Source: Deltaproteobacteria bacterium (GTDB lineage Bacteria; Desulfobacterota; Desulfobacteria; Desulfobacterales; JAFDHS01). Taken from it: a stretch of DNA of 5,580 bases. Numbering within the stretch: the first letter of the stretch is position 1; every line of letters starts with the position of its first letter. Positions 1-4,933 of this stretch are shown here, one piece after another. The stretch is taken from positions 1 through 5,580 of the forward strand of contig JAFDHS010000211.1 in assembly GCA_019308655.1 (NCBI GenBank), read 5' to 3'. A program made the position numbers and the translations under genes. The notes under the pieces were generated by a model. It searched no databases and was not told the origin of the DNA. It was given only the letters and a program-made list of their open reading frames with translations.

Positions 1-161
1 TGGTCGGTTTGCTGAGAAAGGCCGCAACCCTTCTTGGCGCCAAAACAATTGGTGTGCTTTTTATTGGTCTTGCCGCTGGAAAGCAACGGCAACCCATAGG
101 GGAACGAACCCGGAGAAAGGCACGCCGCCTGGGAAAGGAACTGGCTTCCAACCATCATTAA
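1..161 (+). CDS. C-terminal end of a flavodoxin / NADPH-dependent FMN reductase-like protein (partial)
   Basis: The open frame starts at base 3 and ends at TAA 159-161, giving 52 residues; the rest lies left of the window. The visible pattern is LLRKAATLLGAKTIG, then FIGLAAG, then a basic helix RRKARRLGKELA. This matches what I know of the last strand and helix of flavodoxin-fold reductases (COG0655-like): a final helix after the third FMN loop, a strand beginning lGa, and a terminal helix ending in LGk.LA. Such proteins bind FMN in the cytoplasm and pass electrons from NAD(P)H or iron-sulfur partners. The last residues (SNHH) lie over DNA that reads as DUF2442 on the other strand, so the natural stop may have been lost at a junction near base 150. 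Family assignment rests on a short tail and is moderate; the exact substrate cannot be told. Confidence 0.5.
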   Translation, partial: VGLLRKAATLLGAKTIGVLFIGLAAGKQRQPIGERTRRKARRLGKELASNHH

Positions 162-219
162 AAGTGATTTTAACCTCATAATCATCGATATACTTTGCTT
201 TTAGTACATGCAGGATCAT
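61..219 (-). pseudogene. DUF2442 protein, N-terminal remnant
   Basis: Reading leftward from ATG at 219-217, the frame gives 52 residues. The first 23 begin MILHVLKAKYIDDYEV and end TFNDG, which is the typical opening of DUF2442 proteins. The frame then runs into sequence that makes sense only on the other strand as the flavodoxin-like tail, so the second half of the family (about 50 more residues) is gone. A good ribosome binding site, GGAAAG, ends six bases before the ATG, so the start region is intact. DUF2442 genes usually sit directly downstream of DUF4160 genes as a small toxin-antitoxin-like pair, and a DUF4160 fragment lies just upstream here. The fragment is probably not functional. 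Confidence 0.55.
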
Positions 220-222
220 TTT

Positions 223-289
223 TTACTTTCCATATTTTGCATAAAAATTCGGTGGTGAATGATCATCCCAGATCCCAGTACATTACAAT
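223..289 (-). pseudogene. DUF4160 protein, internal remnant
   Basis: On the minus strand the bases encode IVMYW and, in a shifted frame, WDDHSPPNFYAKYGK followed by TAA (225-223). Joined, these give the hallmark DUF4160 motif, usually of the form MyyDdHnPPHFHaKYG; here the HFH is NFY. The two pieces are separated by a perfect 7-bp tandem duplication (265-278). Removing one copy restores a single frame, so the duplication is the likely inactivating event. Upstream codons contain stops, and everything after the motif, normally another 40-50 residues, is missing before the DUF2442 ATG. It is a broken relic of a DUF4160-DUF2442 couple. Confidence 0.5.
265..278. repeat. 7-bp tandem duplication inside the DUF4160 remnant
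   Basis: ATCCCAG occurs twice in direct tandem (265-271, 272-278). Seven is not a multiple of three, so it shifts the minus-strand DUF4160 frame. Deleting one unit brings MYWDDHSPP into one frame. Confidence 0.8.
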
Positions 290-321
290 AAGCAACTATA
301 GTTAAATACAGCAAAAAGCAG

Positions 322-350
322 TTGACAATCGGCTTCTGCCTTTGTAGCTT
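322..350 (+). promoter_or_regulatory. possible sigma-70-like promoter in the decayed region
   Basis: A perfect -35 hexamer TTGACA (322-327) is followed after 17 bases by TAGCTT (345-350), which matches only three of six positions of the -10 consensus. It points rightward into the decayed PIN-like region, where no intact gene exists. It could be a relic or chance. Confidence 0.2.
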
Positions 351-382
351 TGAGCGAGTTTTAAAAGACAAGGATTGTACCT

Positions 383-560
383 CAATATACTGAAGCAGAT
401 GAATTAACCGCGATCCTTACCTCATCCCGACGGCCAGCCAAAAGCAATCACGGGAATAACAATAACCCAAGAGCAGGCCGATATGCTTGCATACGCCACG
501 GAAAACAATCGTGTTCATTGAATGACATTCGCGCTCTGCTTATCTGCACCATGGCTGAAG
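383..560 (+). pseudogene. decayed small ORF(s), possibly a PIN-like (DUF5615-type) toxin
   Basis: No intact frame exists here, but two short stretches look protein-like. In one frame, 383-436 reads QYTEADELTAILTSSRRP. In another, 465-518 reads TQEQADMLAYATENNRVH before TGA at 519. The second stretch resembles the middle of DUF5615 PIN-like proteins (dqeqLayAtennRVl, usually followed by tfN.rDF). The ADE in the first piece may be the ADEn start of the same family, or the piece may instead be the tail of a four-helix-bundle protein (.ELtaIltsS.kTAk). A frame change between the pieces and a stop after RVH mean it is broken in either case. The call is a tentative recognition. Confidence 0.3.
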
Positions 561-670
561 CCCGCAAAATCGCCATTTTTCTAACTCTGAAGGTTCTTCT
601 TCAGCAAGTTGGATGATTCCGTTTTTGAACTGACAGAGGTGATGCAGAAACGCTTTGCTCATCTCCCCGA

Positions 671-937
671 ACAAATTATAGTGAACTTAGCCGGAGTGAA
701 CTCCAGCAGAAGCTGAACCTCAAGCATCGTGACAGCTTCAATGAAGCATACCTCAAACCCGCACTTGAGAAACCACGGATGGACACATCAAGCAAAGCGG
801 AAACCGCAAAAGAGCTGTCTATGAGCAAAAACGTTAATATATGCGCCCGTTGTGTGCGCTGTGCAAAAACAGCGAGCAAAATCCTTTGCCATCCCGTCTT
901 GTCCTGTGCACAATTACATGAAATTCAAAACTATTAA
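671..937 (+). pseudogene. Fic / AlbA_2-type protein, C-terminal winged-helix remnant
   Basis: One open frame (671-937, stop TAA 935-937) contains LSRSELQQKLNLKHRDSF (686-739) followed by NEAYLKPALEKP. This is very close to the C-terminal winged-helix segment common to Fic adenylyltransferases and AlbA_2/RecG-like regulators, usually mSRSELQe.LgLk.R..Fr.aYL.PALe.GLIEmTiPDkP. Here the GLIEMTIPD part is missing: PALE jumps to KPRMDTSSK, suggesting a small in-frame loss. The residues after that do not resemble the family. There is no start codon with an upstream catalytic domain, and the DNA before 671 does not continue the gene in any frame I can see. It is a stranded domain fragment, not an active enzyme. 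Confidence 0.5.
886..914 (+). promoter_or_regulatory. candidate sigma-70-like promoter for the NERD gene
   Basis: TTGCCA (886-891, five of six to TTGACA) and CACAAT (909-914, four of six to TATAAT) are separated by exactly 17 bases. Transcription would start near 921, about 35 bases before the TTG start at 956. This is consensus matching only. Confidence 0.3.
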
Positions 938-955
938 ACACTGGATTGGATTAAA

Positions 956-1870
956 TTGAAATCTCTTCTTATCGGCTCACTTCCATTAATCATATTATTT
1001 GTAGCTTTTGGAATTTTAATCAGTCTTATATTCATAATAAAATTTTCTATTCGAAAAAAGAAACGTCGTTTGCCGTTTACTGAAAATTTTCTGAGAAGTC
1101 CGGGGCAATCGCTAATTAAACAAATTGACGATATAAATGATGAGATTTCATCGTATCTCTTTTGTGCATTGACCCTCCCTATTTTTGTGTATGCTATCCA
1201 TATCTCACAATCATATTTTGGGAATGCAAAAGAGACAGCTTCCCGGATCATCACTACTGCGGCTTTAGCTATTGGATTAATAGTGTTTTCAGCGTTCAAA
1301 TTAATGAAATCAATCTTCCGCCGCAGAGAGCTAAGATTAGGATGTGATGGTGAACTTGTTGTCGGCCAGGAACTCAATCAATTAATGTTGAATGGATATT
1401 GTGTGTATCATGATTTTCCGGCGGATAAATTCAACATTGATCACATCGTCGTCGGGCCTGCCGGTGTTTTCGCGATCGAAACCAAAGCGCGGAGAAAACC
1501 CATCAGTGGAAACGGAACTGCGGATGCAAAAGTAACATATGACGGTCGTCAGCTCAAATTCCCTCATAAAATTGAGGTAAAATCGATTCAGCAATCAAAA
1601 CGTCAAGCAAAATGGCTTTCGCAATGCTTGTCAAAGGCAATCGGCACACAAGTCTCTACAATCCCCGCTTTACTGCTTCCGGGATGGTTTGTAGAAAGGA
1701 TCATTGCGCCAGATGGTTTATTAGTCATGAACCCCAAATTTTTCTGTTCCTGGGTGGTCCGTTCCAAAAACAGGGTTTTATCCCAAGCCGCTATTTCTCA
1801 AATTTCCCATCAATTAGAACAGAAATGTCGCGATGTTAAGCCGGTAGTTAATTTCGAAAGGCAAAAATAA
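956..1870 (+). CDS. membrane-anchored NERD-domain protein (putative nuclease-related)
   Basis: The protein has 304 residues. Membrane segments are clear at about 7-30, 68-88 and 94-116, with a basic stretch KKKRR (34-38) after the first. The NERD domain begins near 128 with the G..GE signature (LGCDGELVVGQEL, E133). It continues through NIDHIVVGPAGVFAIETKA, with the family's D162 and the E175-T-K177 pair, and a helix with Q213 (QSKRQAKWL). These residues form the PD-(D/E)xK-like core of the NERD family; nuclease activity is predicted for the family but rarely shown. The start is TTG 956: an in-frame stop lies at 935-937 and no in-frame ATG occurs before the membrane segments. The ribosome site is weak (GGATTGGA, 943-950). 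No partner gene adjoins it, so its role (DNA processing, phage defence or other) is open. The domain call is firm. Confidence 0.85.
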   Translation: MKSLLIGSLPLIILFVAFGILISLIFIIKFSIRKKKRRLPFTENFLRSPGQSLIKQIDDINDEISSYLFCALTLPIFVYAIHISQSYFGNAKETASRIITTAALAIGLIVFSAFKLMKSIFRRRELRLGCDGELVVGQELNQLMLNGYCVYHDFPADKFNIDHIVVGPAGVFAIETKARRKPISGNGTADAKVTYDGRQLKFPHKIEVKSIQQSKRQAKWLSQCLSKAIGTQVSTIPALLLPGWFVERIIAPDGLLVMNPKFFCSWVVRSKNRVLSQAAISQISHQLEQKCRDVKPVVNFERQK

Positions 1871-1984
1871 AATAAGAGATCTTCCAAATTAAATATATTA
1901 CCAACGTTCTGAGACAAACTTATGAGAGCGCTAACGATAAACCAGCGGTATCAAAATATTAACAAATTCTGAAATATGGAAAGG

Positions 1985-2014
1985 ATATCTGCAAGTAGTG
2001 AATATTGCAGATAT
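1985..2014. repeat. AT-rich hairpin downstream of the NERD gene
   Basis: Perfect 10-bp arms ATATCTGCAA (1985-1994) and TTGCAGATAT (2005-2014) enclose a 10-base loop. It lies 115 bases after the NERD stop and lacks a T tract, so it is not a standard intrinsic terminator. The rest of 1871-2055 shows nothing I can assign. Confidence 0.5.
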
Positions 2015-2055
2015 TGGCAAGATATCTATCTTTCCCCCTATATCAGGATAGGTAT

Positions 2056-2149
2056 CTAACGGGTGCGGCTGAGGATACCGAGGAGCACGAAGCGCGTCCT
2101 ATCACACGGGTCGAGACAGACACGCGGGGGCATGCCCCGCGCCCGTTAG
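2056..2149 (+). repeat. structured GC-rich repeat, copy A (attC-like, full form)
   Basis: The outer arms CTAACGGGTGCGG (2056-2068) and CCGCGCCCGTTAG (2137-2149) pair over 13 bp with one G-T mismatch. Inside lie a core (2069-2110) almost identical to copy B and a second palindrome, GCGGGGGCATGCCCCGC (2124-2140), overlapping the right arm. Bases 2060-2110 match 2768-2818 at 49 of 51 positions. GATA and GGA near 2074-2083 can pair with TCC and TATC near 2097-2103 around a GAA loop, leaving bulged bases. Length (about 94 bp), AAC...GTT ends and position 25 bases before the next start codon recall integron attC sites. However, the right box GTTAGCC departs from the GTTRRRY consensus at one position. 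A non-integron extragenic palindrome family is the alternative. Confidence 0.6.
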
Positions 2150-2174
2150 CCAAAATTAGAAAAGGTATAAAATT

Positions 2175-2591
2175 GTGTGGGAATTTATAAAGGGCTTCAT
2201 AAAGGATTTTAATAGAGATTATGCTTCCGCATTTTCTGCAATAACGCCGTTTGCATTGGGAGTGATCTCTTGGATTTATTATAAGATCTATACTGAATCT
2301 AAATTAAAAGAAGGAGATGCTGCAAGTATAATTAAACCAGTTTTTTGGACTTTAGGAAAGAAATACAAAATACTTGCTGTTCACAAATTTGAAAAATCAG
2401 ATGATATTTCTGGATACAAGCATTTGTCGCAAAATAGTCGTCCTGATAAATGGAAAAAACTAATAGATATAAAAAACACCTTTTTATGGCTGAGATTCAA
2501 AGTGACTCCTAATAATTTTTCCGATATTTTAACAATTGTCATTAGTCGTAATGGGAGGGAGAAATGGCGGACAATTAATTTTAATAAATAA
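2175..2591 (+). CDS. orphan 138-aa protein with one membrane segment
   Basis: I do not recognise this protein. From GTG 2175 it has 138 residues. A basic/aromatic N-terminus (MWEFIKGFIKDFNRDY) precedes one hydrophobic segment at about 18-38 (SAITPFALGVISWIYYKIY). The remainder is a lysine-rich soluble part with many aromatics (KKYKILAVHKFEK, FLWLRFKV) and a predicted strand ILTIVISRNGREKW near the end. A single-pass protein with a cytoplasmic domain is likely. The start is chosen because AAAGG (2161-2165) stands nine bases ahead. The coding DNA is visibly AT-rich compared with the repeats on both sides and the mod operon. It is the only gene between two same-orientation copies of the GC-rich repeat, so it looks like cassette cargo. 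Confidence 0.6.
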   Translation: MWEFIKGFIKDFNRDYASAFSAITPFALGVISWIYYKIYTESKLKEGDAASIIKPVFWTLGKKYKILAVHKFEKSDDISGYKHLSQNSRPDKWKKLIDIKNTFLWLRFKVTPNNFSDILTIVISRNGREKWRTINFNK

Positions 2592-2622
2592 TACGATGCA
2601 TTCAAAATCTGGCTAACAAATC

Positions 2623-2732
2623 ACTGAACCTGTCTGAAATCGCAGGCTGATTTTGCACACATACTTGGTCCTGTGTTAATATATTATCGGCTATAAATAC
2701 TTGTCTTTTATTGGCGATTTCAGCAGGTTAGT
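2623..2732 (+). repeat. long imperfect palindrome with two bulged bases after the orphan gene
   Basis: The left arm 2623-2643 (ACTGAACCTGTC then TGAAATCGC) pairs with the right arm 2714-2732 (GCGATTTCAGCAGGTTAGT) over 19 bp with no mismatch, leaving only G2626 and T2633 unpaired on the left strand; the loop is 70 bases. Extrahelical bases confined to one arm and AAC/GTT near the ends are features of integron attC sites. GGCTAAC (2611-2617) just outside resembles another attC-type end box. It begins 32 bases after the orphan gene stop, where a cassette's own attC would be expected. The loop is too long for a terminator hairpin. Confidence 0.55.
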
Positions 2733-2736
2733 TCTG

Positions 2737-2769
2737 CGATAGGACCGGCGCGAAGCGTCGGTCCTATCG
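2737..2769. repeat. 15-bp GAA-loop hairpin adjoining repeat copy B
   Basis: Arms CGATAGGACCGGCGC (2737-2751) and GCGTCGGTCCTATCG (2755-2769) pair over 15 positions with a single G-T, around the three-base loop GAA. Its right arm shares CGAAGCG and GTCCTATC with the core of copies A and B, so it appears to be a symmetrical relative of that core. It overlaps the left end of copy B by two bases. Confidence 0.75.
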
Positions 2770-2829
2770 GGCGCGGCTGAGGATACCGAGGGGCACGAAG
2801 CGCGTCCTATCACACGGGGGCGCCCGTTA
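2768..2829 (+). repeat. structured GC-rich repeat, copy B (shortened form)
   Basis: This copy matches copy A over 51 bases (2768-2818) with two differences, then ends with GCGCCCGTTA (2820-2829) as in copy A. The roughly 29 bases of copy A holding the inner palindrome are absent. The outer arms still pair: CGGGCGC (2768-2774) with GCGCCCG (2820-2826). The left end lacks the CTAA of copy A, being replaced by the hairpin arm CTATC. Both copies have the same orientation, 708 bases apart, and bracket the orphan gene. Confidence 0.7.
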
Positions 2830-2919
2830 CAGATACCTGCTATATATCTGAATTTTTAAATCTGAAAAAAATCATGTGATATTCTTTCGTTGAATCTACT
2901 TCAACCTGGGGCGTCTAAA

Positions 2920-2946
2920 AACCCGGTTTAGGGGTTATATTTTTTT
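2920..2946 (+). terminator. weak terminator-like hairpin
   Basis: AACCC (2920-2924) and GGGTT (2932-2936) form a 5-bp stem, followed by ATA and a T run at 2940-2946. The stem is short and lies 330 bases after the orphan gene, so its role is uncertain. In the rest of 2830-3092 I see only an AT-rich 7-bp inverted repeat (3034-3040 with 3047-3053) and no supported gene. Confidence 0.25.
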
Positions 2947-3092
2947 GATTAGTTTTTGGGCCTGGCAATATTGATCATCACACCTGCCCTGACTGGATTT
3001 ATAGCAAATAAAAGATAAGCAAAAACCGAGCAAATTAAATGGGCTGATTTAATGATCAAAGCGCCTACCGGGTATTTTTTAAAAAAATTTCC

Positions 3093-4154
3093 TTATACAA
3101 TTCTCACATTGCACGCCTTAATCAGGGCATACACGATATCCCCCTCTTTGAGGTTCAGCCGTTCCACGGCATTGTTTGCCACAAAAACATGAAATACCGT
3201 GTCATTGATTTTCAGATACAACAGGCAGGTGGTCCCTTCGCTCATAATCTCCTGTAGTCGGGCCTTGATCACATTTTGAGCCGAAGCATCCGTTGGCATG
3301 CTTTTGAAAACGACAATATTCTCCGGACGAATGGCAACCTTTACGTTCTCTCCTGTTTCGGCATGGTCCAGGCTTACCAGCTCAAAGCCATCCACATTGA
3401 TCCGGCTTATGCCTTCTTCTGCTTTGACCACCCTTCCCTCAAAAATGGTGGCCCCGACAAAATCAGCCACAAATCGGGTTTGGGGACGGTGAAAGACCTC
3501 CTTCATGGAACCGAACTGCAAAAGCCTTCCCTGCTTGAAGATGGCAACCTTGTTGGCCAGCGCCCAGACGTCATCAAGATCATGGGTAATGTGAATGACG
3601 GTGGTATTTTGCTTTTGAATGAGCCGTCTGAGCAGTTGCCTGGCATCTCTGCGGGTCCGAGGGTCCAGAGCCGACAGCGGCTCATCCATCAACAGCAGCC
3701 TGGGTTCTACGATCAAGGCCCGGGCCAGGGCCACCCGCTGCTGCTCACCGCCGGAAAGGGTGGTCGGCTTTCGATGAAGCAGATGATCGATCTGAAGCGC
3801 GGCAGCCATCTCCCTGACTTTTTTACCGAGCGTCTCCTTTTTCTTTTCTTTCTTTTCCAGGCCGTAAGCGATATTTTTAAATACCGTAAAATGAGGTAAA
3901 AGGGCATAGTCCTGATAAACAATTCCGATGCGGCGTTTTTCCGGCAGGAGACCCGTAATATTCTCACCTTCCAGGTAAATTTGTCCTTTGTTCGGCTTCC
4001 AGAAACCAATAATACTCTCCAGCAGGATGGTCTTCCCGGCGCCGGTGGGCCCCAGGACCGCCAGATAATCTCCTTTTTGCAAGCTCAAAAAAACCTCCTG
4101 CAAAAAGAATTCACCCAAATTCAAATGAAGATCTTCAATGGTCAAAAAGCTCAA
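3093..4154 (-). CDS. modC: ABC transporter ATP-binding protein, molybdate/tungstate type (ModC-like)
   Basis: This 353-residue ATPase would energise oxyanion import at the inner face of the cytoplasmic membrane. All ABC motifs are present: Walker A GPTGAGKT (35-42), Q-loop Q81, signature LSGGEQQ (133-139), Walker B LLLMDEP (153-159), D-loop SALD (161-164) and switch H191. After the linker FVGATIFEGRV (232-242) and AIRPENI comes a single TOBE domain (about 293-352) ending LKEGDIVYALIKACNVRIV, typical of ModC/WtpC-like oxyanion ATPases. Length is normal for ModC. The start is TTG 4154-4152, overlapping the modB TGA in TTGA, with AGAGG seven bases upstream; translation is probably coupled. Molybdate versus tungstate cannot be decided from the ATPase; sulfate or other oxyanion use is less likely given the ModA type. 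Confidence 0.9.
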   Translation of the reverse strand: MSFLTIEDLHLNLGEFFLQEVFLSLQKGDYLAVLGPTGAGKTILLESIIGFWKPNKGQIYLEGENITGLLPEKRRIGIVYQDYALLPHFTVFKNIAYGLEKKEKKKETLGKKVREMAAALQIDHLLHRKPTTLSGGEQQRVALARALIVEPRLLLMDEPLSALDPRTRRDARQLLRRLIQKQNTTVIHITHDLDDVWALANKVAIFKQGRLLQFGSMKEVFHRPQTRFVADFVGATIFEGRVVKAEEGISRINVDGFELVSLDHAETGENVKVAIRPENIVVFKSMPTDASAQNVIKARLQEIMSEGTTCLLYLKINDTVFHVFVANNAVERLNLKEGDIVYALIKACNVRIV

Positions 4155-4933
4155 AATCCTACCTCTGCCTTTTCAAACACAAAAATTGCCAGAAATGAAA
4201 CCACCATCAAAACGATTCCGCTGGTCAGCGCCATTCCCATATTGCCGTAGGAGATGTTTAAATACAAGGTAATGGGCAGCACCTCCGTTTTCATGTAGGA
4301 ACCGCCAGCCAATATGAGTACGGTTCCGAACGTGCCGATACATCGGGCAAAGGAGATCACCGTGGAGGCTAAAATCCCGCTTTTTGCCATGGGCAGAGAA
4401 ATATTCAAAAATGTCTCAAATTGGGAATAGCCCAGACTCCTGGAGATAAACTCCATTCGCGGATCAATATAATCAAATGTTGATTTCATAATGCGAATGG
4501 CATAGGGCAAGGCAGTAAAAAACTGGGCCGCAACAACGCCTTTTTGGGAAAACACAAAGTTCAGCCCCACGAAATTTAAAAAATCCCCCACAAAGGTATT
4601 GCCGAAAAGCAAAAGCAGGCATAAACCCAGCACCAGCTCCGGAAAGGCAACGGGCATGTCGGTAATGGTTTTGACAAACCCCTTGCCCCAGAAATCAAAG
4701 CGTGACAACGTATAACCGATGGGCAATGCAAAAAACATGACCAAGGCGGTGGAGATAAGCCCCGTAATCATGGAGAGCCGCAGCGAAAACCGCATCTCCG
4801 GGCTCCAGATATTCTGCCGGATATCCTCCCAGCTCGCCACAACAAAAATGGAACCCATGGCCATGAGCAGCAGAAAGGTTATAAAAAATGTAAAAACGAT
4901 AAGCATCAGATGAAACAAGCTTATTTTGCGCAA
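4151..4933 (-). CDS. modB: ABC transporter permease, molybdate/tungstate type (ModB-like)
   Basis: This 260-residue integral membrane protein would form the homodimeric channel of the importer. Hydrophobic segments lie at about 8-32, 52-75, 94-112, 131-148, 185-208 and 233-254. The cytoplasmic EAA loop that docks on ModC is ISRSLGYSQFETFLNISLP (163-181), with the conserved glycine G168 and LP end. MPVAFPELVLG (93-103) is a typical permease stretch. Length fits ModB. The start taken is TTG 4933-4931; the restored modA frame would stop at 4921, giving a 13-base overlap and coupled translation. The next in-frame ATG (codon 10) has no visible ribosome site. Because modA now stops early at 4962, coupling to modB may be altered. 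The permease itself looks intact. Confidence 0.88.
   Translation of the reverse strand: MRKISLFHLMLIVFTFFITFLLLMAMGSIFVVASWEDIRQNIWSPEMRFSLRLSMITGLISTALVMFFALPIGYTLSRFDFWGKGFVKTITDMPVAFPELVLGLCLLLLFGNTFVGDFLNFVGLNFVFSQKGVVAAQFFTALPYAIRIMKSTFDYIDPRMEFISRSLGYSQFETFLNISLPMAKSGILASTVISFARCIGTFGTVLILAGGSYMKTEVLPITLYLNISYGNMGMALTSGIVLMVVSFLAIFVFEKAEVGF

Noticed and set aside
843..852. GCGCCCGTTG, similar to the right end of repeats A and B, upstream of the NERD gene
   Set aside because: Only nine bases match and no repeat core or pairing arm lies to its left, so it does not support a further cassette boundary.
676..879. 67-residue open frame on the minus strand
   Set aside because: It lies opposite the Fic/AlbA_2-like remnant, whose + strand reading carries recognisable family residues; the minus frame has a low-complexity Leu/Ser-rich composition and no ribosome site I could see.
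2005..2190. 61-residue + strand open frame across repeat copy A
   Set aside because: It is translated mostly from the palindromic repeat and overlaps the start of the orphan gene; an open frame through a structured GC-rich repeat is expected by chance.
2056..2829. CRISPR array
   Set aside because: Only two repeat copies 708 bases apart with a gene between them; no short regular spacers.
2953..3018. Hydrophobic 21-residue stretch beginning FLGLAILIITPALTGF, ending at a TAA
   Set aside because: It could be the last membrane segment of a lost gene (for example DUF2892-like), but a stop stands directly in front of it and no start or family motif is visible.
3067..3092. A/T-only self-complementary run just after modC as a terminator
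   Set aside because: There is no GC stem before the T run on the minus strand, so it does not meet the pattern of an intrinsic terminator.
3276..3899. 207-residue + strand open frame opposite modC
   Set aside because: It is a shadow of the strongly supported modC; no family features appear in it.
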